From Phytophthora quininea (taxonomy: Eukaryota > Oomycota > Peronosporomycetes > Peronosporales > Peronosporaceae): a DNA stretch of 64,000 nt. Where the stretch lies: NCBI GenBank assembly GCA_011947345.1, contig JAAVTG010000489.1:1-64000 (forward strand), given 5' to 3'. Shown piece by piece: positions 30,454 through 43,460 of this stretch. The notes beneath the pieces are model-generated. The model saw only the letters and a list, made by a program, of their open reading frames with translations, was not told where the DNA came from and did no database searches. Every line of letters begins with the position of its first letter. The first letter of the stretch is position 1. The position numbers and the translations under genes were made by a program.

Positions 30454-33400
30454 TTAGATCGCACTTGCGCTTTGCATTACCATTTCCCCCACACCTTTTT
30501 GTTTTGAAGCTTCTTGGTCACGCTTGTGGATCAGCGCTAGTTCTTGTTGGTTCCGCTTGTTTTGGATCTTCAATTCCGCAAGCTGCAAAAGCACGCGAGA
30601 AGATATAGAAGATGTTTTTGACAGACAAAAGCTGTAACTATAATACCTCGTCAACAATCCGCCGTCTTTCGATAGCCTGTGTGATTAGAGCATCTGGGCG
30701 TTGGAGTCTACATGCGTTGAAAGTGAGACGAATAATTCTTAAACCTGATCAAACTCACTGGTATCTCTGTAAAACGCGTGGTTTACATGACGATCGAGCG
30801 CCAGTCTGTCGTCAAAATGAGTTTATGTCAGAACGCATGCCTTGTTAGTGTGGTGCTAACAACGTACCTTGAATATCTTGGGCGAAGCTTCCAGCGGCGC
30901 TAACAGATTGGGTGCTCGAACTGAAACAAGGGAATTTCTAGAAGTTGGGGATTGCCGTAGACCACCTTGTTCAGGGTCTACTTGTCCGACGGATGCTAAC
31001 GCGACGTCGGTCGAGAGATCGCCAATATCTGCAATTTCTAGCCTCAACTCAGGTAGACTCACTCGACTGCTCGAATTGGTGTTCGGTCCGAATGGGGAAT
31101 CACCAATAATTGCGTTGGGATCAAATGGCACATTCGATTCCACGACAAGTTTCTTCACGGCTTTGAGACTGGAGGCTGGACACTGTTTAACAGGACGGTG
31201 ATCGATCGCTACGACGTCGTCGGATAGTTCAAATAATGGCTTTGCCCTCTGTATTGCACTGCCTGGAGAAAATACTGGTCTCGTCATGCGTTGCGTTCTC
31301 AAGCGAATATGTCGTCTTCGCGTGAACGATGCAACTAAAATAGTTGATGCGTCGTCGATAAGATTTTCCCAGTCAACTCAGGGGTTCGCTACATGTGGAA
31401 AGTTGGTCTACCATCACATAGTGTGGTATTGTTAGCAAGTATGGTGTGCACACGAATGCACTTTACCTTTTGGAGAGGAACCCCAGTCGCTGAGTCACTT
31501 GAGTCGGCGTTTTCGGTCGTACAATACGAGTTCTTGCCCCAGGTATGGGCTGGATAGTAGGGCGCGACGACACTCCTACACACAGCAAAGCCAGCGCTTT
31601 TTAACTTTTCAAAAGGCAAACACGTCATCGACGAAATGCACACACCAATTTGAGGCCTGGCAAACCGCTCGAACATCCCGACATTGGGTCGTTGAATTCC
31701 TCGTGGCGTCTCAGGTCTCGACATGCCGCTCATCGGATTGCGTAGTGATACGTTGGATGCATCCACTCCGTAACATCTAGCCATCGGACGCATCGATGGT
31801 CTTCCAAATTGACCAGATTGAGCAATAAGAGCGCCACCATCTTGTTGAGGCATCCCACCACCAGATCCCGTGGATTCTCCAGGTGATGGAAATTGTCGAG
31901 CGCTTGGTTGGGCTTTCAAAGTTTTGCACTGATAATAACAAATGTTAGAGATCATCTCATGTTTTGCTTGCCGTCGCGGCCTAAAGGAACTCGCCATTTT
32001 TTCCCAGTTGCGGCATTTTCGTGATTTTTCCTTGTAGGCCTGCTCTCGATCAACCCCCGTGTAAGCAGAGACGAATTTGATAAATCATGGTGAACGCACC
32101 TCGCGCAACTCGTCGTTTGACGCAGTTAGCATTTGCATCTTCGCCTTTGTTTCGCGCAGCTCCGCTTCAAGTTGATCCGTGTAGTTCTTCAACTGAATGT
32201 ACTTTTCGCCATGTTGAATCTGGAATACTTTTGCTCCTCCGCTGATTGCCAACTGCGATAAGTGCATCGCTTCTCGCTAGAACCGTGCATTGGACGAACC
32301 TTGCTGGCGTCGGATTTCCTCCTGTCTCAACGCAGAAGAATGCCATTCGTGAGCGGGTGCTTCAGGTTGTACCAATAGATACCGTTTATACCTGTCTGTT
32401 GGACGGAACGAGGATTGATAACGTTAGGGGTTATTGTCTTTTCATGTTTGATTCTCCCTTGCGCACCTGAAGGAGTCTTGAGCGAGTTGGAACTGCCAAA
32501 AAATGATTAGGAATCCCTTCGCAGCCTTGGCAGACGACACAATTTTTGACACACCAAAATGAAGTCTGGCATGATTGGTTTTAGCAAGACAATCCAGCTA
32601 TGCCTCGCACCGAAAACGAGAAGCGCACCTAGAGCCCGTTGAAAATGCTCTGTTCGAAAGGAATGCGAGAATTGTCAGACAGCCATTATTTTCCCGTGGC
32701 AACATTTACCGAAACACGACGATGGATCTGCCATCATCTCCTCCCAGATCGCCTATTCACCACGACACACACTGAGAACATGAAGCTTTCCACCAGAATC
32801 TCCTCGGAAACCAAACCTCCGTCCTCTGAACCACAAAACAGAAACAGTTAAAGTCACATCTAAAGTCCACAAGTCCACTCTTGTTGCCTGCCTTGGGATC
32901 TGTAACGCCATGCATCGTCCTGTAGTCCTGTTAGTTATCTACACACACCATAACCTCCTTGCAAGGCATACGTCTCGGAAATCCCGCTGCGCCTAAAGAG
33001 AAAAGGTCAAAACATGACACAACAGCCAAACACCCTCTCCAAACCCTTACGCTTGGCTCAGATCTACATGAAGCGCGTCATATGAGTTTCTACAGTAGCT
33101 AAAACGCCATAAAATCCTACCCGCCCTGCAGGAGGGGCACAGTAGTCGCCCCTGCCCGAAGTGCTTGTACGCGCATTTCTCCTGCAGCAGCAACGCGTTT
33201 CAAGCTCGTTGTCCCCACACAGATAATTGGGACGCACACAAAAGAGATGGCCGCAGCTGGTGCGGTAGCATGTCTCGGCGGACTGCGCGTCGGGCAGGAT
33301 GGGCTCCCAGCACGCGTTGCAGCGCAGCTGCGGGCGGACGTGCGTCGGCAGCGAGCCGCTGCCCCCGCTTCCAGCTCCTCCAGCCTCGATGTGGCGGGGC

Positions 33401-33455
33401 GTGGTCCTCTGTTGCAGACGCTCGATGTGTCGCTCATACGGCTGTCGTCGTCCAT
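30454..33455 (-). CDS. HEI10/CCNB1IP1-like RING coiled-coil protein, multi-exon
   Basis: Exons I can fix: 33455-33238, 33181-33121, 32252-32100, 32039-31467, about 31330-30868 and 30582-30454; one or two small exons lie between 33121 and 32252. Splicing at 33237/33182 fuses SCGHLFC to EKCAYKHFGQGRLLCPSC, giving a complete C3HC4 RING that starts at LRCNACWEPILP. A coiled coil follows (LKNYTDQLEAELRETKAKMQ) and then AYKEKSRKCRNWEKM, as in HEI10 and CCNB1IP1. That family comprises E3 ligases that mark meiotic crossover sites along chromosomes; the role here is inferred. One frame break lies between the ATG at 33455 and the RING, probably in the G-run near 33365. Splice phases between 32252 and 31300 are not fully resolved. 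Alternatives: another Zip3/RNF212-type RING protein. Confidence 0.55.
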
Positions 33456-33594
33456 GGTGTGCCCGAGAATGCGGAATTGGCCTGCGAACGCACCCAGGAG
33501 TGTTGGTCCTTCAACTTACCCTTGATTGGTGTAAAATAGGCGACGAAGTTTTAACCAATAAAAAGTGACTCACCACATTAGCGCCGTGATCGCC
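33456..33594. promoter_or_regulatory. Short divergent promoter, RING gene / coiled-coil gene
   Basis: 139 bases separate the two divergent start codons. An AACCAATAAAA element (CCAAT plus A/T) lies near 33553. Position-based inference. Confidence 0.4.
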
Positions 33595-35634
33595 ATGGCG
33601 GACGCGACTGCGGCCGCCGCGCAGGATGCTACAGGCTGGCACGAGGTGGAGCAGACCCTGACAGCGCTGGAGCTTCCCCAGTGCCCCCGACCTCGGACCC
33701 ACAGCGGCTTCTGGGCTACGTGCTGCACATCTTGCCGCGCTACACCGAGATGGAGATGCTGGCGACCCACTTGCGACTATATGCGTCGACGCTGGAGCAA
33801 GACATGGAGCAGGTGAAGAGCCACGTGCGGCTGCTGACACGGGAAGCCGCTGGCGAGCGGGAAAAGAAGCAGTTCCTGGAGAGATACGCGGCGCAGGTGG
33901 TGAAGGAGCGCAACGAGTTGCTGCACTCGCGTGGATCCTCCAAGAAGAAGACCGCAGGAGCGTCGCATTTTGTGTGGCATTCGTGCTGCAAGAAGAGCAC
34001 GACTCATGCTATGGATTTGGCGCCTTCTATCTTGGCCTTTAGGGGTGAAAAGTTGCAGGAGGCGACTAAGAAGATGGAGAGTTTACAGGAAGAAGTGCAC
34101 AATCAAGAACTGTTGAGGAAAGAGTTGGACTTCTTGCTGAAGAAGACACAGAGGGACCATGACAGCAAGACAACGGCAGATAGGAAACATATTCAGCAGC
34201 TGGAGAAGCAGATCGTGCAACGTTCGACGCTGCATTCCAGTTTGGAGAGGAAACTGTACGAAGTTGAGTCGGCGCTTGCGAAGCACGATGAAAACAAAGA
34301 CAACGAACTAGGTGTTGTGAGCAATCATATCAGGGAAGCTCAGGGACGGATCTCTATCCTGGAGAAGGAGAATGCAAGTTTGCAAGAGCAAGTTGCAACT
34401 GTGAGTTCGGATCGTGATCGCCTGGCAAAGTTGCTAGAAGGGACGACGGAATCGAAGGATGTGTTTGCAGAGCAAATTGATGTGTTGTCGGAGAAATGCA
34501 TTTCACTAGAGGCAGAAGTGGAGGCTTTGCGCTCCGAAATCGATCTGCTGCAAGCAAAGGACATTAATGATATTCGTTCGCAGTATGCAGCGAGAATAAA
34601 TCGGCTGCAACAAGACAACGCGGCCAACGAGCAGAAACTTCGTCAGGAAATTGATCGGCTGAACGGCGAGCTCAAGAAGCAAGGTGAATCATTGGTGCAG
34701 ACCCTCAGTATGCGTCCGACCGAAGTAAAACGAGAATCATCACGTCTATCGTCTCAACAGGCCAATGCTCTAGCTACTAAGCCCGCATCGATTGGCGACA
34801 GTAAGTGGAGTGATGGTATTTTTGACGACGATCGTGAGGCAGTGGGGTCTTCTCTCTCGCGAAGTCAGTTGTCAAATTCTCATGGATCCTTCAGTTTTAC
34901 ATCTTCTGCCAGTCGCAGTCACTTTAAACTCTCGAAAGAAATTGGTGCGGATAGGAAGGACATTTCTACCAGAAGTTTTCAAGAACTTGAAGTAAAAACT
35001 CTGATTCCTCAGACGAAGAAAATGGAGGCAGTAGTACTATCGATCAACAGACCAGTGCCAATGAAGCGCCGTTCGATTGGGATACATTTATCGACAGCGC
35101 GTCGGAGTTGTCTATCCCGGCAAAGCAGAGCCCGCCGCACTCTATTACATCCACTGTTGGGAGGTCTTTGAACTTCAGCAGTAGCACAATACCACGCCAC
35201 GACAGTTCGGCTCAGTCCTCCGGCTCCAGCGATGGAGAAACTAGTCATATCAGCAATATTGAGGATGGTAGCGCTGATAGCAATGCTAGTGCTCACACAT
35301 CTGATACTGTCGATCATCCTTCAGGATCCGAGAGCGCAAAATCTGCTGGAGTCGATGGTACTGGAGATGATGAAGAAAAGGACGATGCTGAAGATGCATC
35401 ATCGATCGAAGATAAGGAAAAGGAGAGCACAACGATGATCACGAAGACAGCATTGTCGTTGAAAGCAAACCCGAACAAACCGATCTGGCTCGGGATTTAT
35501 ACGAAATGCTTAACGGACTCGCTCAAAAGCGGAAAGAAGAAGAGCAAAAGGCCTCGCAAGCGGAGCAGGCGCTTCTGAAGTTCCAACAGATGCAGCAAGG
35601 GGTTCAGAGTCTGGAACTGTCCCCAGACTCTTGA
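33595..35634 (+). CDS. Long coiled-coil protein, three frame breaks
   Basis: About 680 residues after repair. An N-terminal helical region (LLGYVLHILPRYTEMEMLA) is followed by about 330 residues of nearly continuous coiled coil with heptads of Leu, Ile and Lys/Glu, then a Ser/Asp/Glu-rich disordered region and a final Gln/Glu helix ending SLELSPDS. Breaks near 33675, 35000 (A-run) and 35430 are each repaired by one base. The stretch 33973-34060, rich in Cys, His and Phe, breaks the coiled coil and begins GTGTGG and ends TTGCAG in phase, so it is probably a retained intron. Structural or tethering role likely (centrosome, cilium or vesicle); family not recognised. Confidence 0.65.
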
Positions 35635-35660
35635 CTTGCAGCTCGATCCACCTGAGCGTC

Positions 35661-36453
35661 TTAGATTAGCGAGGTCGATCCGATCGTGTCCTTGACTTTG
35701 TGGTCTGATGGCTGTGGTTGGGCCTCGTACACACATTCCACGACTCCGTGGCGCCACTTTTGTTTTCTCCCTTCAAGCCAATGTAATAGACCTTCGTTTC
35801 ATCTCCGCCGAAACTGTCTTCGAAGAAGAGCGTCACATTGCTAACTCCCTGGAACTTTCTTACTCTGAAAAAATGAACAAGTTAGTATCGACTTTTAACC
35901 AGTATTGCCAACCAAGAAGTAATAAACATACTGCAGCGGGTAGTCGATATTCGCCGTGTCGTCTTCCACAAGATCCAATTTCTGCTGTCCTGGCAGCTCA
36001 TTTGCATTGGAAAAGTCGATATCATCCCTGTTTGTGAATCTGCAACAATAAATTTACATGTCAAATTCATATCCAAAAAGATTCCTAAAAAGTTATACGA
36101 ACAGTAACTTACAACTTGACCACTTTCGGGTGAGTGCCGTCTCCAGCGCTGCCCGAGATGCAGATGGACTTGATGCTCACGGCTTCTGTGAACGGGATGA
36201 ACAAGATCATCTCCGGGTCGTCGTCGTTGCTGGCCAGGAAGCGAGAGCGGTCCTGGCGCTCGTGGAACGGCTTGAACGGGTGCGCGGCCACCTGCGGGTC
36301 CAGCGCGTTCAGCACGCGCACCTTGCTGGTGTCGATGAACGGGTACAGAGAGTCGCCGTTAGCATCTTCCGGGTCGTCCTCGTGACTGTGGTCGTGGCTG
36401 TGATCGTGGCTGTGCCCGCCCAGCTCCTCGTGCTCGTCGTGGCAATGCTGCAT
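35661..36453 (-). CDS. PITH domain protein (PITHD1 family), three exons
   Basis: Exons 36453-36113, 36039-35932 and 35864-35661; all introns GT-AG with matching phases, giving 217 residues against about 211 in human PITHD1. The N-terminus is a His/Asp/Glu repeat (GGHSHDHSHDHSHEDD), comparable to the MSHGHSHG start of animal PITHD1 and possibly metal-binding. PITH domain signatures: LNALDPQVAAHPFKPFHERQ, DRSRFLASNDDDPEMILFIP, VTLFFEDSFGGDETKVYYIG. The domain binds the proteasome in TXNL1. One break in the A-run near 35750: one added base changes the tail from an Arg/Ser-rich nonsense end to WRHGVVECVYEAQPQPSDHK, matching the family, with the stop at 35661. Convergent with the coiled-coil gene, 26 bases apart. 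Confidence 0.85.
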
Positions 36454-36660
36454 CGTCCAGAATGTGCAAACTATGTAACTGCCTATTAGCCACAAGTTTC
36501 CAACGATAGGCTGATGCTACTGCTCTTCTTTTTGGGGCATACGAACATGACGATCTGATGCTATTCTGGTGAGGTGCTCCCTCAGGACGAGAAACCGCTT
36601 CGTTTGCGCTCACGCCTCCTCATTCGAAAACCTTCAACAACTCGTAGGGACCAACTCACT
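36454..36660. promoter_or_regulatory. Divergent promoter, PITHD1 / membrane protein 1
   Basis: 207 bases between divergent start codons; position-based inference only. Confidence 0.35.
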
Positions 36661-38807
36661 ATGACTGAAGGAGCTGCGATCCAGACGCTACGTGTGAAGC
36701 CTCAGCATGGCAACCACCTAGAATCGACGCGATCAAACAATTCCAACCGCTCGTCGCGTATGCTGCGGTCCGTGCGGGTCAGTCGCGGCAACCAGTACAT
36801 GGTCGGCAATCGGGCTCGCAGGAAGATCATCTTTTGGCAGATCGTGACAGTCATCCGTCGACTCGTGGTGATTGCTGCTGCCATCCAGTACATCTACATC
36901 TCTTCAGCAGCTACTGTGCGGACGCTGCAGTCTCTGAGTGGCGTGCACAACCCACGCGAGTCGTTTAGAATTTTCACGACGACGCTGATTACCGGCTACA
37001 CTGGCAACGGTCTCATTAAAGACAGCCCCTTGGTGAACAAGGTATTGGGAGGAGACATGACTCCGAGGAACTACTCGATTTTCCTCGAGTCTAAGAACAA
37101 AACGTCGCACACGAACTGCTCGTCCGTGGCGAAGTTTAACCCGGCGATCTACAACTACACCTTTTGACTCACTCCTACAAGGAAATGGTGCAGGACGCGC
37201 AGTACAATTTTACAATTCTCTCGCAATTAGAACTCGTGGCGGCGGTGGTGGACTGCTCATTTACGCAGTTGAAAGCGGGCGACAAAGCGATGGTACGATT
37301 TTTTAACGTAGTACGCTCTCGGAGCGACCCGACCGACCTGTATCTGGTCACCGTGTCGATGAATGTGCAGGAATACGAAATTGCCGAGCACAACAAGAAA
37401 GGCCCCGGTCTTTTGGCGATGCTAACGATCATCCGAGACATGAGCGAAACCAACGTGAAGCAACACACGCTATACGCGACAACGTACCCGTACCAGCGTT
37501 CGATGAGTTTCGAAGCTTGTGAATGGCTTGGTATTACACCCGATAGTTATCTGGAGTTGCGAACAATTCCTCGAGATCCACTCACCCAGCCCCCGAAGCA
37601 CTTGATCACTGCACGAAAGCGAGGCTTCTTCGACGGCGAGGACCAGTCCAATATTCGCTACATGTACTCGATTGTAGGCAACACGAACGCGAAGAATGCA
37701 GTGACGAACTGGGAGTGGCTGGGCGAAGCTGTCATTGCAGACTCGTGGGCGTGGGTTCACGGAATTCACTTGTACTTTGGTCTGCAAACCATCCGATCCC
37801 TCGTCGTGCTTGGCCTCGTCACGTACCAGCAAATTCGTTCTGGTAAAATGTGGATCGGTGACCCCTTTGCGTCAGTCTCCACAGCGGGTCTTTTTATTCG
37901 TGGCATTCTAGTGTGGCTGTCGTGGTATATAGATTCCTTCTGGACACCGTTTGAATTCTCCATGATGGAAGGTGGTTTGATCTCGAAGACGCAAATTGTT
38001 CGCGTTCATGACGAGCTGGAGCATGCAGATGTGCTGTCAGTATTTCTGAGTTTGGTGGGCGTTCTTAGCACTATCATTCGAGAACGGATTGATCCCTCGA
38101 TAGCGATTTTCTCGTTCGAGGCGGTTCATGCACACCGATTGCAAATGGTCAATGAAACTGCAGCAATTCACAACGAAGTTGTGGCGTACTCTAACAGTAT
38201 ATTCTACATCGGTGTTGCACAAATGGCACCTGTCATTACCAAGATGGCACCGCTGCGGTTGTGGACTGATTTCCAAATCCCCAAATCCAAGAGCTCAACG
38301 TTCCTCGCTAATTCCTTCTTCCCCGAGTTCATGCTTTTGGTGAGCGTTGCGGGCTTTGGCGTCCTCCGTAAAATCTACCGCCGTTTTTACCCAGAGAAGA
38401 TTCATACACGATCGAGTATCCAAAGTACCGACCGATCTATGAATGAGAAGACTGCACTGACGATGAAAGGCACCGTCACCAACTTTGAGATTTCTACTGG
38501 AGCTGAACTACAAACGCGCTTTGGGTTGGTATCAGATTATAGCAACTACGTTTACTTCAAGGGCATGAAGTTTGCATCGGCGGATGGCGTCTACTGCTCC
38601 GGGTATGTGATCGTCAACGGGAAGTATCTGGTGAGTTCGAAAGATCTGCTGGCAATCATATTGATCAAGGTCGTGCGCGCTCGCTTCACAAACGTTTACA
38701 TCTACGAGGTGGACGGGAATACGGTCAAGGACACGGCACGTTTGGCGTATCCGACGACCTTTATGTGGTCTGATCTATGGCGCTTAAACATTACCGTGTT
38801 GCTGTAA
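36661..38807 (+). CDS. Array membrane protein 1 (large polytopic family)
   Basis: About 715 residues. A basic N-terminal tail is followed by membrane helix 1 (RRLVVIAAAIQYIYISSAA), then a non-cytosolic region of about 280 residues with NKTSHTNCSS, VVDCSFTQL and several N-glycosylation sites. Helices follow at HGIHLYFGLQTIRSLVVLG, near WLSWYIDSFW, at VLSVFLSLVGVLSTI, IDPSIAIFSFE and FMLLVSVAGFGVLRKIYR. The C-terminal domain has the array signature FEISTGAELQTRFG, SDYSNYVYFKGMKFASADG, GVYCSGYVI, FTNVYIYEVDGNTVKDTARL, ending LNITVLL. The break is at the T-run 37162-37165, where one added T restores NYTFLTHSYKEM. Function unknown; the shape suggests a receptor or transporter-like surface protein. 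Confidence 0.75.
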
Positions 38808-38978
38808 GTTATTCCGCCATGAATCCTGTTTGAATAGACTTAGCTTTTCTATCAGAGTCGACATAACAGACTAACTGCCACGAATCGATAAATAGCGCTC
38901 CAGCAGTTAGTATTTTGGCCGTGGTCACATTATTTATTTTGGCTAAGGAAGCGCCGGCAGCACTGTCGGCCATTCAGC

Positions 38979-41138
38979 ATGACTGCAATCACCGCGATAG
39001 CAAAGATGAGGGTTAAGCCCCTAGCTGGCCAAGTAACCAAGCCATCAGCTCGCTCAGGGCACTCGAGACGATCCAGTATGTCGTATCGGTCTTTTCGGTC
39101 AACAGTCTTCCGGGAGAATAAGTATGTGGTGCGTGGCCTATCCAGTAAGAAAAGCAAACGAGTTTCACTGTGGTCGATGTTCAATGTCGCGCGTCGACTT
39201 GTGGTGATCGCTGCAGCCATCCAGTACATCTACATCTCCATGATAGCAACGTGGCGCACAATGGACGTACTGCGCAGTATTCACAACCCACCGACATCTT
39301 TTGCGGTTTTCACGACATCGCTCATAGCTGGCTATGCCGGTGATGGTTCCATTTACGACAGCCCACTTGTCCAGGATGTCTTGCAAGGCAACACGACTCC
39401 CGAGACTACGCGATTTATCTCGAGTCGGCCAACCAAACTTCGACGGAGAACTGTTCGGCGGTGCCTCTTTCGACCCAGACATTTACAACTACGAATTCCT
39501 GCGTCATGGCTTTGAAGAAATGGCCAACGACTCCCAGTACAATATCGCTTTTCTAGCAGATGTGGAACTTGTCGTGGTGGTGGTGGACTGCACTTTTACT
39601 CAACTGGAAACAGGAGATCCATCCATGGTGCGCGTCTTCAACGTGGTGCGCTCCCTTATCGACCCAACGGATGTCTACTTGATCTCCGTGGCATTGAACG
39701 TCCAAGACTACGAAATTCCTGCGCACAGCAAATCGGGGCCTGCGACTGTCGCCATCCTGACGATCATCCAGGACATGAGCGAGTACAGCGTGGAGCAGTA
39801 CTACTTGGTGGCAATGACATATCCGTACCAACGCTCGTTAGAATTTTTAGTTTTCGAGTTCGTCGAGATCACGGCAGATAGCTTCCTGGAGTTACGCAAC
39901 ATTCCACAAGACCCACTGACTGAGCCAGTAAAACCTTGATCACTGCACGAGAGCGTGGTTTCTACAATGGCGAAGACCAATCCAACATTTGCTACACATA
40001 CTCGCTTCTGAACGCGAACGACGCCAAAAACGCGTTAACCAACTGGGAGTGGCTGGGCGAAGCAGTGATTTCGGACTCGTGGGCTTGGGTGCATGGTATC
40101 CACTTCTTCTTCGGCCTGCAAACCACCTTCTCACTGATCGTGGTCTGCATTGTGGCGTATCAAAACTTCCGTTCTGGAAAAATGTGGATCGGCGACCCGT
40201 TCGCGTTTCTGTCGACTGCGAGTTTGATCTTACGTGGCTGCCTCGTGGTCGTTTCGTGGTATTTGAATTTCTTCTGGACATTGTACGAGTTTGCGATCTC
40301 AAACGCGTCCATTCTTGCCGACGCCGAGCCGGTCCCTGTTCACAAGGAGCTAGTGCATGCGGATGTGCTTGTCGTGTACCTCAGCTTGGTGGGGGTTATC
40401 AGCATTCTTTTTCGCGAACGGATCGACCCGTCCATCGCCATTTTCCTGTTCGAGATCGTCCACAAGCACCGTCTAACCTTCATCCGAGCGGCACCAGCCA
40501 TTTTCAAAGAGGTGACGACGTACGTGGTCAGCTTCTTCGAGCTCGGTATCGCGCCGATGGCCCCCGACGTCGCCGTCATGTCGCCGCTGTGGCTCTGGAC
40601 GGCGTTCCAAATCCCATCAAAGGACGGCGTCTTCCTCGCCGCCTCGTTCTTCCCCAAAGTATTCCTGCTGTCGATGATCGCGTTCTACGCCATCCTGCGC
40701 AAGGTTTATCGCTATTACCACCCCGTCCCGACCTCGCAGCGTGGTAGTCAAGGCAACGGTCTATCGGCGAACGAGAACGAGAACGCTCTGTCGATGAAAG
40801 GCAACCTCACCAACTTTGAGCTCTCGACCGGCGCGGAGCTGCAAAGCCGCTTCGGACTCATCTCGGACTACAGCAACTACGTGTTTTTCAAAGGCATGAA
40901 GTTTGCATCGGCCGACGGCGTCTACTGCTCTGGATACGTGATTGTCAACAAAAAGTTCCTCGTGGGCTCGAAAGATCTGCTGGCGGTGGTGCTGATCAAA
41001 CTTTTCCGCGTTCGACTGACCAATGTGTACGTCTACGATGTGGACGGTAACACGGTGAAGGACACGGCTCGACTGGTGTATCCGCACTCGTTGACGTGGA
41101 CCGACTTGTGGCATCTCAACGTCTCGGTGCTGTTGTAA
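38979..41138 (+). CDS. Array membrane protein 2
   Basis: About 720 residues. Closest in layout to member 1, from which it is separated by only 171 bases in the same direction, so the two look like a tandem duplication. Helix 1 is at RRLVVIAAAIQYIYISMIA; the non-cytosolic region has VVDCTFTQL; WIGDPFAFLSTASLILRG and ERIDPSIAIFLFE mark the membrane core. The C-terminal domain is complete (FFKGMKFASADG, GVYCSGYVI, ending LNVSVLL). Three one-base losses: near 39404 (ACTCCCGAG), near 39465 (CTCTTTCGAC) and at the A-run 39930-39933. Start ATG 38979; the second ATG at 39006 is a possible alternative. Confidence 0.75.
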
Positions 41139-41246
41139 ACACAATCTTATTTCGGTCCAGATGGTTCGACGTCGCTGATTGGCGGAGGGGATTTTTCGAA
41201 TGATTCGGGCGGGCAAAACCTGATTTTTCCGCTGGAATTGTGGGGG

Positions 41247-43203
41247 ATGGAGCAGAGCAAGCGGCAGCCCGAGGAGCACGAGGTGCTGCAGCAGATCCAC
41301 GAGGTCATTTCCGAGAACCCCGACTTCGGCAGCAAGCGCGTGGCCAGCAGCCTCAAGAGCAGCAACCCGCACTGGACCATCGGCGACAAGCGAGGTAGAG
41401 GCCGCAAGCTCTTAGCTATTTATAGACACGCTCTGTTGTGCTCCTCTCCCTTTTGCGGGTTCCTTTCGACTGTGTGCCATTCTCACTTTATCCCGAAATC
41501 TTTTATATGTTTGCAGTGAGCAAACTTCTGAAAAAGTACAAGAGTTCCACCAGCATGAGCTCCGAGGACACGTCGGCCGCCAGTCCGTGGAACGTGGCGC
41601 CGGCCAGCACCAGCCCGCAGACGTCGAGCCCCTGGGCCGTGTCGCCCTTCCAGACCAGCAACCCCTTCAAGAAGAGCCCCGGGACACCGCCCACGGACAG
41701 CGAGCCAGAGCCGGATGTGGTCAACCACGCCGTGATGGAGGAGCTGTCCCCCGCAGGAGGAGGAGACGGTGGTGGCCTCGGCCTTTGAGTCCACGCAGCA
41801 GGAGCAGGTGTCGTCGGCCTGGACGGCAGAGAAGCCCAAGCAGGAGACCCCAGAGCCAGTGAAAGAGGTTGTTGTTGAAGAGCCAAAGGAGGAGACGCAG
41901 GCGAGTCCCTGGATGACAACGCCGGTGGAAGAAGCGACGAGTCCGTGGACTTCAACTCCAGTTGTTGAGAAGGCTGTAGAGCCTGCGAAGGCAGTTGAAG
42001 AGACCAAACCTGTAGTGCAGGAGCCGGAGGAAGTTGTCCATGAAGTTGTGGTCGAGCACTTGGACGAGACGCCGGTTGAGAAGGAGGTGGTCACTGCTGC
42101 TGTGGTTGAGGAGGCGAACGAAGCTGTTGAAGAAGCTCCTGTTAGTCCGTGGACTGCGGCTACGATGCAGGAAGAGGTCGTTGAGATCCCAGCCGTCGTG
42201 GAAGAGACCCCCGCACCTGTAGTTGAAGAGGTTGAAGAGGTTGCTGAAGAGCAACAGGTGTCGGCTCCAATGGAGGTCGAGGAAGCGCCTGTCAAGGAAG
42301 AACCTGTGGAAGCTGCGAGTCCGTGGACGACTGCGCCTGTGGAGGAGCCCCTGTCAGCACACCAGCGAAGGAGGAAGTTGTGGAAGAAGTCCACGAGGAG
42401 CCGCCGACACCTGTTGTTGAAGAGCCTGCTCCAGTGGTCGAGGAGGTTGCTGAAGTTGTTGAAGAGACCCCGTCGTAGAGGAAACTCCAGCAGTTAGCGC
42501 ATGGAACACGACGCCAGTCCAGGACGAAGTGGCAAAGAAGGAGGAGGTCGTTGACATTGCGGTCGCTGTCGAATCGACTCTTGTAAAGGAGACGGTGGTG
42601 GCCGAGGTAGACACGAAAGCGCCAGTCGAAGTGGTGGCCGAGCCAACGACTAGTGCATGGACCACAGCCCCAGTGCAGGAGGTCATTGTGGCTGCTCCCG
42701 TCAAGGAGGAACTCGTAAAGGAAGAGGTCCTTGCCGTCGTTGAAGAAGTTGCAGCCCCCATCGAGCAGGTTGTTGCTGCTGTGGAGACCAAGGTCGAGGA
42801 AGAGGTGCCCGCTCTGTCCTCTGCGTGGAACTCGACGCCTGTGCAGGAAGAAGTAAAGCCTGTTGTTGCTAAGGTTGAGAAGGTGGTGGCGCCCGTGAAG
42901 AAGGAGGTGAAGGTGGTGGAGCCTGTGAAGGAGGTCGTCGTGGAGGAGAAGCAGGTTGCGGTCGAGCAGCCCAAGCAGACGCCCGCGGCTGCTGTCCAGG
43001 AGGTGGTCGTGGCCACGGAGGCCGTCGTAGAGGACGCAAAGCTGGACAAGAAGGCCGTCGCCAACGCCTTCGACGGCGTGGCGAGCTACCAGACCGACAG
43101 TGTGGCGCCAGCGATCAAGAAGGTCCCGAGCGTCGAGGCCCGAGCCGCCAAGGCGACGGACGCTCCTGGCGCCTGCGGAGCCTGCGCCTGTACGATCCAG
43201 TAA
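41247..43203 (+). CDS. SPW-repeat protein with helical N-terminus and CaaX end
   Basis: Exon 1 41247-41394, intron 41395-41516, exon 2 41517-43203; about 612 residues. The first 60 residues form a compact basic helical domain (EVLQQIHEVISENPDFGSKR, NPHWTIGDKRVSKLLKKYK) of a kind I associate with oomycete regulatory proteins. The rest is a long Glu/Val/Pro-rich disordered chain punctuated by about ten SPW or SAW motifs (SPWNVAP, SPWMTTPVEE, SPWTTAPVEE, SAWNTTPVQD). The C-terminus is GACGACACTIQ: the last four residues form a CaaX box (CTIQ), with upstream cysteines available for palmitoylation, so membrane anchoring of a long flexible tether is likely. Frame breaks near 41758, 42350 and 42470. 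No known family. Confidence 0.72.
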
Positions 43204-43460
43204 GTCTGCTCGGTTGGTTAGTTGTGCATATCGTCCCTTGTCGCAGTAGGAGGCCTGGTGTCATCATCATTGTACGTGGGGCAAGGAGAGTTGATTCTTG
43301 TGGTTTGCACAATTTGAGTCAGAAAAGTGATTTACGACAAATGTAGCCACCTTCTGGATTCATGATTCCAGCTCGACAGCAAGATAAGATATCTTTTTTC
43401 ATTCCCAGATTCGCCTCGGACGGCACAGACAGCCCAGTACCGTAACCAGCCTCAATCGCC

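Noticed and set aside
41483..43064. Long Ser/Thr-rich minus-strand frames opposite the SPW-repeat gene
   Set aside because: Antisense of Glu/Val/Pro repeats gives Ser/Thr repeats automatically; the plus strand has intron signals, regular SPW motifs and a CaaX end.
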